From the NCBI GenBank assembly GCA_009746045.1, contig RPFO01001418.1:1-37500 (forward strand): 37,500 nt of DNA, written 5' to 3'. A program made the translations under genes and the position numbers. Positions 16,781-26,390 of this stretch are shown here, one piece after another; the stretch's first letter is position 1; each line of letters opens with the position of its first letter. The notes beneath the pieces were generated by a model. It saw only the letters and a list, made by a program, of their open reading frames with translations. It made no database searches and was not told where the DNA came from. The stretch is from Mesostigma viride. Taxonomy: Eukaryota; Streptophyta; Mesostigmatophyceae; Mesostigmatales; Mesostigmataceae.

Positions 16781-16932
16781 GGATTCTCTTGCACTACTTC
16801 TTTTTTAGACTCTTTCAAAAATAATTATATGGGTAATGAAAAATTGCAAAGGGTATAGGCTATATATAGGGCTATATATACAGGAATAATATTTCCCGGG
16901 GTGGCTGAAAAAGAAGTCGTGCACGAGAATCC
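16781..16932. other. AT-rich island flanked by 30-bp inverted repeats (left arm copy)
   Basis: 16781-16810 (GGATTCTCTTGCACTACTTC plus TTTTTTAGAC) is the inverted counterpart of 16903-16932 with about 26 of 30 bases matching. They flank an AT-rich core with TATATATAGG and CTATATATAC (16859-16881), in an otherwise very GC-rich region. Candidate replication origin or bidirectional promoter. Confidence 0.5.
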
Positions 16933-17140
16933 ACTCCACCTCCGATGGTCGGGGGCGGCGGGAGAGGTGGCGGCAGGTTCGCTCGCCCCCCGTCCCGGGT
17001 CCGTCGCGCCCCGAGTCTGGATGTGTTTGAAACGTCCTTTTCCCTCCTGGAGGGGCGGCGCGGGCGGGTGGGGGGTCGAGGGTGGATGAGAATGCGTGGT
17101 TTCGGTCGGGCTTCTTTTGGGCTCGGATCCGTTCTGGACA

Positions 17141-17320
17141 GTCTGCGTCCCGGCGCCCCCCGGGCCGGGGTTGGGAGGGGGTTGCGCTCGCCCCCCGGGA
17201 CGGCCGTGTGGGTGGTCCGCTACCCTGGGCCCGGCGACCCTGAGTAAGTGACGGGTGCAAGTCTACGTCCCGGCGCCCCCCGGGCCGGGGTTAAGAGGGG
17301 GCTGCGCTTACGGGGGAGGG
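17141..17320. repeat. Two diverged repeats 120 bp apart before the HNH-like gene
   Basis: GTCTGCGTCCCGGCGCCCCC at 17141 and GTCTACGTCCCGGCGCCCCC at 17261 each continue similarly for about 50 bp. The second copy ends just before the ATG at 17327, so these may be control elements. Confidence 0.6.
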
Positions 17321-17326
17321 AATAAA

Positions 17327-18256
17327 ATGTGGGGGTATGATAACAGCGGCGACGGGCGAGAAACGGAGATGGCAACCCCGGAGTTCTACGTGACGAACGA
17401 CGCGGAGGACAAGTGGCGCCAGAGGGTGGGGTCTTCGGTGCAGACCTTCAACTCTGCCCTGCGGTACAAGTGCGCGAAGACGGGGAGGGGGTTCAAGCGT
17501 TTCCGCGAGTCGAAGGCCCGCGACATGTGGGACGGCAAGTGCGCCAAGTGCGCGACCCCGATCCGCTTCCACTCGTCGGAGGAGGTCCCCCGCATGGGGA
17601 TCCTGGTGCGTTATCTGGTCCCGGACGGCGCGGGGCTGTCTCTGACCGAGTCGGCGACGGGCATGCCCCCCGAGTGGAGGTGCGGGCGTTGCAGGGTGGG
17701 CCCTCTGGAATCGGAGTACGACGAGCTGAAGCACCTCAGGATGGAGGAGGAGTACCTGCGCGCCCGGAAGGGGCTGCCCATCCCGGACGACTCCCCGCCC
17801 GTGCTGCCCTTCCCGGAGGCGGCACCGGCCGGGAAGCGGCCCAGGAGCCCTTGCCAGCATTACGGGGAGTGCCCCCCCGATGTCGACCCCGCGGTGTGGT
17901 CGCACGTGAAGAAAGCGTTCTACGGCGTCCAGTCGAGGGTGAAGAGCGACCTGCCCCTGAGCTGGCAGTCCACGCCCCACGGGGAGCGAGACCTGTCCCC
18001 GCGCCTGCTGGAGGCCGTCAGGAAACTGGAGAGCCAGGAGTGGCACTGCGGCCACTGCGAGGGGCGGATGTCGCTGGACTCCCCTGAGCTCGCCCCGTCC
18101 CCCGACAAGACGGACACGTTCGACAGGACGTACTTCCCCGACAACTACAGGTGGCTGCACGCGGGGTGCAACCGGGCCAAAGCCGTGGACGACTCCATAG
18201 ACCAGTGCAGGCGCAGGATGGCGGAGTACGAGAAGCTGCCGGACCCCGTGGAATGA
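17327..18256 (+). CDS. HNH-like zinc-binding nuclease, left arm copy
   Basis: The ATG at 17327 is chosen because upstream codons lie in the 120-bp repeat; ATG 17369 is an alternative. The product has 309 residues. It has three Cys pairs: C72-x2-C75, C119-x2-C122 and C241-x2-C244. From residue 241 an HNH-type module follows: CGHC, then PDKTD (D260), PDNYR (N273) and GCNRAK (C281, N282). This corresponds to the DRID...DN...CN.aK pattern of virus and phage HNH endonucleases, with Lys-Thr in place of Arg-Ile. The usual first His is not obvious, so catalysis is uncertain. HNH nucleases nick or cut DNA; in a terminal repeat a role in end processing is conceivable but is inference. An AATAAA follows at 18272. 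An identical gene lies in the right arm. Confidence 0.65.
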   Translation: MWGYDNSGDGRETEMATPEFYVTNDAEDKWRQRVGSSVQTFNSALRYKCAKTGRGFKRFRESKARDMWDGKCAKCATPIRFHSSEEVPRMGILVRYLVPDGAGLSLTESATGMPPEWRCGRCRVGPLESEYDELKHLRMEEEYLRARKGLPIPDDSPPVLPFPEAAPAGKRPRSPCQHYGECPPDVDPAVWSHVKKAFYGVQSRVKSDLPLSWQSTPHGERDLSPRLLEAVRKLESQEWHCGHCEGRMSLDSPELAPSPDKTDTFDRTYFPDNYRWLHAGCNRAKAVDDSIDQCRRRMAEYEKLPDPVE

Positions 18257-18271
18257 TAAACGCCGTATGCT

Positions 18272-18277
18272 AATAAA
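18272..18277 (+). terminator. AATAAA signal of the left-arm HNH-like gene
   Basis: AATAAA lies 16 bp after the stop, mirrored at 18917-18922 in the right arm. Confidence 0.6.
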
Positions 18278-18340
18278 GACACCCCTCGTCCAATGCCACG
18301 TGTCACCTCATCGCTAGACAGTCCCAAAGCAAAAAGGGCC

Positions 18341-18480
18341 GGGTTCGCCAGCACAAGGGGCTGGTTTCAAACAGGGTGGGCCGGGTTTGACAGCATAAGA
18401 GGCTGGTTTCAAACAGGGTTCGCCAGCATAAGGGGCTGGTTTCAAACAGGGTGGGCCGGGTTTGACAGCATAAGGGCCGG
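18341..18480. repeat. Tandem repeats near the palindrome centre (left arm)
   Basis: GGCTGGTTTCAAACAGGGT occurs at 18359, 18401 and 18434. The units alternate between a GTTCGCCAGCA type (about 33 bp) and a GGGCCGGGTTTGACAGCA type (about 42 bp), a 75-bp higher unit. They are mirrored at about 18715-18854. Confidence 0.8.
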
Positions 18481-18937
18481 TGCGGTTACTGGAAAAAATA
18501 TCTAACCCCATGGTATAGGATATACCTGAGAGTCTAGGCCCCTACCGGCCCTGTCCAGGGCCTGCCATGGGACATGTCCCCGGGACTGATCAGAAACGTT
18601 TCTGATCAGTCCCGGGGACATGTCCCATGGCAGGCCCTGGACAGGGCCGGTAGGGGCCTAGACTCTCAGGTATATCCTATACCATGGGGTTAGATATTTT
18701 TTCCAGTAACCGCACCGCCCTTATGCTGTCAAACCCGGCCCACCCTGTTTGAAACCAGCCCCTTATGCTGGCGAACCCTGTTTGAAACCAGCCTCTTATG
18801 CTGTCAAACCCGGCCCACCCTGTTTGAAACCAGCCCCTTGTGCTGGCGAACCCGGCCCTTTTTGCTTTGGGACTGTCTAGCGATGAGGTGACACGTGGCA
18901 TTGGACGAGGGGTGTCTTTATTAGCATACGGCGTTTA

Positions 18938-19867
18938 TCATTCCACGGGGTCCGGCAGCTTCTCGTACTCCGCCATCCTGCGCCTGCACTGGTCTATGGA
19001 GTCGTCCACGGCTTTGGCCCGGTTGCACCCCGCGTGCAGCCACCTGTAGTTGTCGGGGAAGTACGTCCTGTCGAACGTGTCCGTCTTGTCGGGGGACGGG
19101 GCGAGCTCAGGGGAGTCCAGCGACATCCGCCCCTCGCAGTGGCCGCAGTGCCACTCCTGGCTCTCCAGTTTCCTGACGGCCTCCAGCAGGCGCGGGGACA
19201 GGTCTCGCTCCCCGTGGGGCGTGGACTGCCAGCTCAGGGGCAGGTCGCTCTTCACCCTCGACTGGACGCCGTAGAACGCTTTCTTCACGTGCGACCACAC
19301 CGCGGGGTCGACATCGGGGGGGCACTCCCCGTAATGCTGGCAAGGGCTCCTGGGCCGCTTCCCGGCCGGTGCCGCCTCCGGGAAGGGCAGCACGGGCGGG
19401 GAGTCGTCCGGGATGGGCAGCCCCTTCCGGGCGCGCAGGTACTCCTCCTCCATCCTGAGGTGCTTCAGCTCGTCGTACTCCGATTCCAGAGGGCCCACCC
19501 TGCAACGCCCGCACCTCCACTCGGGGGGCATGCCCGTCGCCGACTCGGTCAGAGACAGCCCCGCGCCGTCCGGGACCAGATAACGCACCAGGATCCCCAT
19601 GCGGGGGACCTCCTCCGACGAGTGGAAGCGGATCGGGGTCGCGCACTTGGCGCACTTGCCGTCCCACATGTCGCGGGCCTTCGACTCGCGGAAACGCTTG
19701 AACCCCCTCCCCGTCTTCGCGCACTTGTACCGCAGGGCAGAGTTGAAGGTCTGCACCGAAGACCCCACCCTCTGGCGCCACTTGTCCTCCGCGTCGTTCG
19801 TCACGTAGAACTCCGGGGTTGCCATCTCCGTTTCTCGCCCGTCGCCGCTGTTATCATACCCCCACAT
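18938..19867 (-). CDS. HNH-like zinc-binding nuclease, right arm copy
   Basis: This is the mirror image of the 17327-18256 gene, with identical translation over its whole length and the same start choice (ATG at 19867). Its tail, AATAAA signal (18917-18922) and upstream repeats are also mirrored. The two genes converge on the palindrome centre. The complete lack of coding change means the arms are either very young, kept identical by conversion or replication, or duplicated by assembly. Confidence 0.65.
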   Translation of the reverse strand: MWGYDNSGDGRETEMATPEFYVTNDAEDKWRQRVGSSVQTFNSALRYKCAKTGRGFKRFRESKARDMWDGKCAKCATPIRFHSSEEVPRMGILVRYLVPDGAGLSLTESATGMPPEWRCGRCRVGPLESEYDELKHLRMEEEYLRARKGLPIPDDSPPVLPFPEAAPAGKRPRSPCQHYGECPPDVDPAVWSHVKKAFYGVQSRVKSDLPLSWQSTPHGERDLSPRLLEAVRKLESQEWHCGHCEGRMSLDSPELAPSPDKTDTFDRTYFPDNYRWLHAGCNRAKAVDDSIDQCRRRMAEYEKLPDPVE

Positions 19868-20260
19868 TTTATTCCCTCCCCCGTAAGCGCAGCCCCCTCT
19901 TAACCCCGGCCCGGGGGGCGCCGGGACGTAGACTTGCACCCGTCACTTACTCAGGGTCGCCGGGCCCAGGGTAGCGGACCACCCACACGGCCGTCCCGGG
20001 GGCGAGCGCAACCCCCTCCCAACCCCGGCCCGGGGGGCGCCGGGACGCAGACTGTCCAGAACGGATCCGAGCCCAAAAGAAGCCCGACCGAAACCACGCA
20101 TTCTCATCCACCCTCGACCCCCCACCCGCCCGCGCCGCCCCTCCAGGAGGGAAAAGGACGTTTCAAACACATCCAGACTCGGGGCGCGACGGACCCGGGA
20201 CGGGGGGCGAGCGAACCTGCCGCCACCTCTCCCGCCGCCCCCGACCATCGGAGGTGGAGT

Positions 20261-20412
20261 GGATTCTCGTGCACGACTTCTTTTTCAGCCACCCCGGGAA
20301 ATATTATTCCTGTATATATAGCCCTATATATAGCCTATACCCTTTGCAATTTTTCATTACCCATATAATTATTTTTGAAAGAGTCTAAAAAAGAAGTAGT
20401 GCAAGAGAATCC
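20261..20412. other. AT-rich island with inverted repeats (right arm copy)
   Basis: This mirrors 16781-16932, with the TATATATAG core at about 20312-20334 and the 30-bp flanking inverted repeats at 20261-20290 and 20383-20412. Confidence 0.5.
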
Positions 20413-20690
20413 AAGCAAGCGTCGCCCATCGGGAGGGACGGGGCGGGGGGCGAGTGAAATTGGCGGGGCCTCTCCGGCCCCTCTCGCCGGTCGGAGGTGG
20501 ATTACCTTCTCCCCCTCGTTTGCCCCTTCGCCGCCTCCCGGGGCCGGGACAGGCGACGGCGGCGGTGGAGATTACAGGACTTCTGTTCGGACCGGGGGCT
20601 CCGGGGGGTCCAGGGGGTCCAGGGGGTCCAGGGGGTCCAGGGGGACTGGGGGCTGCAGAGGCTCTGGGGGGTAGCTCACGTAGTTGCTGG

Positions 20691-23600
20691 TTTATGTAAT
20701 TAATGATGAGGATTCAGGCTCCCATGGTGTCATCATGGCCCGTCTACGTACATGGATGGCATGTATGTAATTAATGATGAGGATTCAGGCTCCCATGGTG
20801 TCATCATGGCTTGTCTACCTACATGGTTGGCATTTATGTAACCTGAATCCTCTCATAAAAAAAATGAAGAGGATTCAGGCTCCATTGGTGTCATCATGGC
20901 CCGTCTACGTACATGGATGGCATTTATGTAATTAATGATGAGGATTCAGGCTCCCATGGTGTCATCATGGCCCGTCTACGTACATGGATGTCAAAGAAAA
21001 AAAAATGATGAGGATTCAGGCTCCCATGGTGTCATCATGGCTGGCCTACGTACATGGATGTCTCATAAAAAAAATGATGAGGACTCAGGCTCCCATGGTG
21101 TCATCATGGCCCGTCTACGTACATGGATGGCATTTATGTAATTAATGATGAGGATTCAGGCTCCCATGGTGTCATCATGGCTGGTCTACGTACATGGATG
21201 GCATTTATGTATTTAATGATGAGGATTCAGGCTCCCATGGTGTCATCATGGCTTGTCTACCTACATGGTTGGCATTTATGTAACCTGAATCCTCTCATAA
21301 AAAAAATGAAGAGGATTCAGGCTCCATTGGTGTCATCATGGCTGGCCTACGTACATGGATGTCAAGGAATAGTAAATGATGAGGATTCAGGCTCCCATGG
21401 TGTCATCATGGCTTGTCTACGTACATGGTTGGCATTTATGTAATTAATGAGGAGGATTCAGGCTCCCATGGTGTCTCCATGGCTGGCCTACGTACATGGA
21501 TGTCAAGAAATAGTAAATGATGAGGATTCAGGCTCCCATGGTGTCATCATTGCCCGTGTACGTACATGGATGGCATTTATGTAAATAATGATGAGGATTC
21601 AGGCTCCCATGGTGTCATCATTGCCCGTGTACGTACATGGATGGCATTTATGTAATTAATGATGAGGATTCAGGCTCCCATGGTGTCATCATGGCCCGTC
21701 TACGTACATGGATGGCATGTATGTAATTAATGATGAGGATTCAGGCTCCCATGGTGTCATCATGGCTTGTCTACCTACATGGTTGGCATTTATGTAACCT
21801 GAATCCTCTCATAAAAAAAATGAAGAGGATTCAGGCTCCATTGGTGTCATCATGGCCCGTCTACGTACATGGATGGCATTTATGTAATTAATGATGAGGA
21901 TTCAGGCTCCCATGGTGTCATCATGGCCCGTCTACGTACATGGATGTCAAAGAAAAAAAATGATGAGGATTCAGGCTCCCATGGTGTCATCATGGCTGGC
22001 CTACGTACATGGATGTCTCATAAAAAAAATGATGAGGACTCAGGCTCCCATGGTGTCATCATGGCCCGTCTACGTACATGGATGGCATTTATGTAATTAA
22101 TGATGAGGATTCAGGCTCCCATGGTGTCATCATGGCCCGTCTACGTACATGGATGGCATTTATGTATTTAATGATGAGGATTCAGGCTCCCATGGTGTCA
22201 TCATGGCTTGTCTACCTACATGGTTGGCATTTATGTAACCTGAATCCTCTCATAAAAAAAATGAAGAGGATTCAGGCTCCATTGGTGTCATCATGGCTGG
22301 CCTACGTACATGGATGTCAAGGAATAGTAAATGATGAGGATTCAGGCTCCCATGGTGTCATCATGGCTTGTCTACGTACATGGTTGGCATTTATGTAATT
22401 AATGAGGAGGATTCAGGCTCCCATGGTGTCTCCATGGCTGGCCTACGTACATGGATGTCAAGGAATAGTAAATGATGAGGATTCAGGCTCCCATGGTGTC
22501 ATCATTGCCCGTGTACGTACATGGATGGCATTTATGTAAATAATGATGAGGATTCAGGCTCCCATGGTGTCATCATTGCCCGTGTACGTACATGGATGGC
22601 ATTTATGTAATTAATGATGAGGATTCAGGCTCCCATGGTGTCATCATGGCCCGTCTACGTACATGGATGTCTCATAAAAAAAATGATGAGGATTCAGGCT
22701 CCCATGGTGTCATCATGGCCCGTTTACGTCCATGGATGGCATGTATGTAATTAATGATGAGGATTCAGGCTCCCATGGTGTCATCATTGCCCGTGTACGT
22801 ACACGGATGGCATTTATGTAAATAATGATGAGGATTCAGGCTCCCATGGTGTCATCATGGCTGGCCTACGTACATGGATGTCTCATAAAAAAAATGATGA
22901 GGACTCAGGCTCCCATGGTGTCATCATGGCCCGTCTACGTACATGGATGGCATTTATGTAATTAATGATGAGGATTCAGGCTCCCATGGTGTCATCATGG
23001 CCCGTCTACGTACATGGATGGCATTTATGTATTTAATGATGAGGATTCAGGCTCCCATGGTGTCATCATGGCTTGTCTACCTACATGGTTGGCATTTATG
23101 TAACCTGAATCCTCTCATAAAAAAAATGAAGAGGATTCAGGCTCCATTGGTGTCATCATGGCTGGCCTACGTACATGGATGTCAAGGAATAGTAAATGAT
23201 GAGGATTCAGGCTCCCATGGTGTCATCATGGCTGGCCTACGTACATGGATGGCATTTATGTAATTAATGAGGAGGATTCAGGCTCCCATGGTGTCTCCAT
23301 GGCTGGGCTACGTACATGGATGTCAAGGAATAGTAAATGATGAGGATTCAGGCTCCCATGGTGTCATCATGGCCCGTGTACGTACATGGATGGCATGTAT
23401 GTAATTAATGATGAGGATTCAGGCTCCCATGGGGTCATCATGGCCCGTCTACGTACATGGATGTCAAAGAAAAAAAAAAAATGAGGATTCAGGCTCCCAT
23501 GGTGTCATCATGGCTGCCCTATGTACATGGATGTCTCATAAAAAAAATGAGGAGGATTCAGGCTCCCATGGTGTCATCATCGCCCGTCTACGTACATGGA

Positions 23601-23746
23601 TGTCAAAGAAAAAAAAAAATGAGGATTCAGGCTCCCATGGTGTCATCATGGCTGCCCTATGTACATGGATGTCTCATAAAAAAAATGATGAGGATTCAGG
23701 CTCCCATGGTGTCATCATCGCCCGTCTACGTACATGGATGGCATTT
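20691..23746. repeat. 71-bp satellite array (left part)
   Basis: The basic unit GATGAGGATTCAGGCTCCCA then TGGTGTCATCATGGCCCGTC then TACGTACATGGATGGCATTT and ATGTAATTAAT is 71 bp. Variants end in TCAAAGAAAAAAAA, TCTCATAAAAAAA or TCAAGGAATAGTAA instead. A longer variant contains CCTGAATCCTCT and AGAGGATTCAGG around an A-rich loop, a perfect 12-bp hairpin (about 20841, 21286, 21799, 22239, 23104). Blocks recur with a period of about 955 bp (20700-21655 and 21655-22610), so there is a higher-order repeat. Open frames in it are by-products. The array starts directly at the palindrome's end. Confidence 0.92.
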
Positions 23747-24375
23747 AGTTAACGTAAAGGATTTACGTTAGATGGATAGAGATTGTTACGCTCTTTCCAA
23801 CGGCACCTTGAACGCCTCATTTGGTTACGGGACGTAAAAGTTATGACGTTTCCTAGGCTGTGCCGACAGTACCCGGCGCGCCACTGTGGGCGCGTACGGA
23901 CACAGGATGTACAAGTGTCACTTTGATAGTCCGCAGGACGTTGACAGGACTTGTACAGGACTTGATGGTCAATTGATAGGTAGGCGCACTGTAGCGCGCC
24001 AGGACCTATGAGACAATTGATGCTGACTAGTGTACGGATAGGTCCACAGGACTAGCCGTATGGACAATTGATAGATCTGCGCGCCAAAGGCGTGCCAGAG
24101 TCTGTGTAATCAATTGATTGACAGTTCAGCTGTGACAGTGCAGCTGAATACTTGGACGCGTCCCTAGTAAGCTATATGAGTGACTTGGTCACACCGGGAC
24201 GCTAGTTCTTGCGTGCACGTTCTCTTGGCACTGCGACCCTGTCGTCTGTGCTGCGTGCAGTCTTGGAAGTGACGTGACTTACGTCTGTGTTTCCTGATTA
24301 TTAATAAAGGCAACTTCCTGCAAGAACCATGGCGGAATTCGTGGCATTCTTACCCTCACAACTCGTATTACAACT
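23747..24375 (+). repeat. 5' LTR
   Basis: It begins AGTTAACGTAAAGG and ends TTACAACT, so the ends form the inverted repeat AGTT...AACT instead of TG...CA. Starting one base later (GTTAAC...AACTC, with target duplication ATTTA) fits equally well. A palindrome TAACGTAAAGGATTTACGTTA lies at the start. CAATTGAT occurs at 23970, 24014, 24065 and 24111. A TATA-like GCTATATGAG is at 24171 and AATAAA at 24302, defining likely U3, R and U5. Confidence 0.9.
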
Positions 24376-25275
24376 CGTATTACACGCTCTGTCAAAAAGA
24401 TGCCAAATTCGGAAGAATTTCGGATTCCGGACGATGAGGAAATAGCCGCTCCGCCGGCTGGTTCTTCGTCAAGACCGACTGTGCCGTCGTGGCAACAATT
24501 GCTCGACGAAGTACGGTCTCGCTCGACGAGCTTCATCGTCAGCAGCGTGCAGCTCACGCATTGCTCGGGGATAACCCCGAGGACCCCGATTTGCCAGCAC
24601 TGGTGCCGGCAATCCGCAACCTTTGGACCAGATTCGAAACATTTTATCGACATTTACGGTCCAGGTGCGGGGAGGTTTGCGGTCGGTGACCGAAGTCACG
24701 ACTGCCATTGAGGAGTTGGACAACGTCCTCTCTTCACTCACCGGTTACCAGAGAAACCTGCAAAACTGGGCATCGCTACGCACGGGGGGCGCCGGCGGTG
24801 TCAACAAATTTGTTTCAGGATCTCGCGCTGTTATCGCTGCTCACTCGCGGCGTACGCAGTCGCGAGCGCCAGGTTTTAATTAACCTGGTGGCATTTCTCG
24901 CCTCTGTGCGAGAGTGGATTCCCGCGGGGTGGGAATTATTGACGATCTTTACACATCCTCTGCGCCTCGTCGCGCGTCGGCGCGTCGCAACTTACGCGGC
25001 GGGGAGCACGCCGGTTTTAATTCATACCGGTGCAGGTCCGGAGCTGGATATGGAGGATCGTGAGTTCGTATACACGTACTGCGACTTCAGGGGCCTTGAC
25101 TACTAGTCGGCCTAATTTTCTTCTGCAGTACTCGTCGACATTTTTTTTGTCGAATTTTCAGCGGCAATTCGCGGGGGGCAGCGACACCGGCGCAGGCGGC
25201 AGTGGCGACACAAAAATTTTGTACATATTTTCTGCTGCTTTGTTAAGGTGTTCTTTGAATAGCTGGTAGTGCAGG
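24376..25275 (+). pseudogene. Leader region with a degenerate ORF before gag
   Basis: About 900 bp between the 5' LTR and gag. Protein-like stretches follow each other in changing frames: an acidic start from the ATG at 24400 (PDDEEIAAPPAG), then DELHRQQRAAHALLG, then DQIRNILSTFTVQV to EELDNVLSSL, then a hydrophobic helical stretch (LINLVAFLASVREWIP) ending at 25106. This looks like one coding region of about 230 codons broken by three indels. It has no recognised family. Directly after the LTR (CGTATTACACGCTCTGTC) I see no standard primer-binding site starting TGG. It may instead be a structured leader. Confidence 0.4.
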
Positions 25276-26390
25276 ATGGCTGAGGGACGCCGTAGCAAGG
25301 GTCCAGCCAGTGGGAATAATAATGGGGGTGCTGGTAGTGGAACCGCTCACGTAGATGACGTGGGGCTTACCGGAGAGATTACCAACCTTCCTCACAATAA
25401 TAATAATGCACAAGCTATTCATGGCTTTGATCTTACCACACAGGGTCTTTTAATTGTCAATCAGTTGCAGCCTGTAACCTCAGACTCCAAGCCTAAGCAG
25501 GCTGAAGAGTTTGTGGAGGGATTGGAAGGGTTCCCTAGCTTGTACGGTGGTACAAATTACTATCAAATCTGGATAGGCAGTAGCACTTTTGGCAAGTGTA
25601 CTGACCAGATTAAGGACCTAACCAGGGAGTGCAAAAAGGCCAATAAGGCCTGGGCACTGTACGTGGCTGAGCTGAAGGAGCTGCTGGAGGACCAACGAAG
25701 AAGGTCGGCATCCATTGGCAGGACAAGTATCAAGGGTGGGAGGTCAAGGGGGACCTGATCCAGAACTTTCTCAACTATTGTAAGATGGTTGAGGAGGGCA
25801 GGGCTCACGGCTTTAATGTCGCTGATAACATAGCCCTAACCAACTGGCTCAAGGTTTCTGGGCTGGATAAGGCGACACGTGGCTCCTTAAAAGTCATGTG
25901 TGCCCCACACTCTACCCTGAAGGCCTACAAGGTCATCATTAAACAAGCTCTCGAGGCAGAGGAGCTGTTTGAGGGTGGAGTGCCAGCAGTGAAGGCTACC
26001 CAGGCAGGCGGGCGTACCCAGGGTGGCTCCAAGACGTCTGAGGCTGACCGAAGCCAAGGAGGGCGTAGGGGCAACCATCACAAGCGCAAGGGAGATCATT
26101 CACCTGATTCTGACAGGAGGTCACACTCCAAGTCGGTGTTCAGGCGGGTGGGTGGTCAGCCCAAGCAGGGCAACGCGTCTGACAATGGGGGCAGTGGCCA
26201 GGGCAAGTCCAAGATACAATGCTACCTGTGCAAGGGGTGGGGGCACATCAAGAAGGAGTGTCCCAGCTTCAAGAAGTCCCAGGGCCAGGGCAGCAACAAG
26301 AATAACAACAACAACAAGAAGAACAACAACAAGTCCCAGGCAGGCCAGCCTTCAAAGGGCAGTCAGCAAGAAGACAACAAGGAGCAGTGA
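25276..26390 (+). CDS. gag: Gag polyprotein with one CCHC zinc knuckle (one frameshift)
   Basis: ATG at 25276. The first frame gives an Asn/Gly-rich start and helical capsid-like sequence up to about 25690. The protein then continues naturally in the frame one base back (GIHWQDKYQGW; NWLKVSGLDKATRGSLKVM) to a TGA at 26388-26390. The C-terminus is basic and holds a CYLCKGWGHIKKEC knuckle (C-x2-C-x4-H-x4-C), the nucleic-acid-binding signature of nucleocapsid, then Asn/Lys/Gln-rich sequence. The frame change near 25690-25700 has no canonical slippery heptamer, so a one-base deletion or sequence error is more likely than programmed frameshifting. Gag forms the virus-like particle and packages RNA. 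The TGA is in the pol frame. Confidence 0.8.

Larger units (their letters stand above)
16502..20690. repeat. 4.19-kb near-perfect palindrome (two inverted arms of about 2.1 kb)
   Basis: The left arm 16502-18597 is the reverse complement of the right arm 18598-20690, with no spacer; the exact centre is AACGTT within ACTGATCAGAAACGTTTCTG. I found only three one-base differences: an extra C at about 18476 (GGCCGG versus GGCGG), C6 versus C5 near 17196, and C7 versus C6 near 16521. No substitutions were noticed. Each arm runs outer to inner: GC-rich 9-bp repeats, AT-rich island, 120-bp-spaced repeats, HNH-like gene, AATAAA, tandem repeats, centre. The left side continues into viral DNA; the right side stops at satellite DNA. 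Confidence 0.95.

Noticed and set aside
16513-16824. Collagen-like Gly-Pro-Pro protein
   Set aside because: It has no ATG (GTG only), the repeats come from a 9-bp DNA repeat, and the frame is not supported elsewhere. The opposite strand also yields a Gly-Val-Gln repeat from the same DNA.
17291-18160. 289-codon minus-strand ORF opposite the HNH-like gene (and its mirror at 19034-19903)
   Set aside because: Arg/His/Val/Leu-biased antisense reading of a GC-rich gene; the plus frame has ordered Cys and HNH motifs.
18582-18612. Poxvirus-type telomere resolution sequence at the palindrome centre
   Set aside because: T6 tracts exist nearby (about 18491 and 18698) but the required spacing and following TAAA-type element are not present, so I do not claim homology.
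20935-23771. ORFs of 60-115 codons in the satellite
   Set aside because: They repeat with the 71-bp unit, shift frame, and vary with satellite variants; they are by-products.
25680-25700. Programmed -1 frameshift in gag
   Set aside because: No X-XXY-YYZ slippery heptamer or obvious stem follows; a one-base deletion or sequencing error is simpler.
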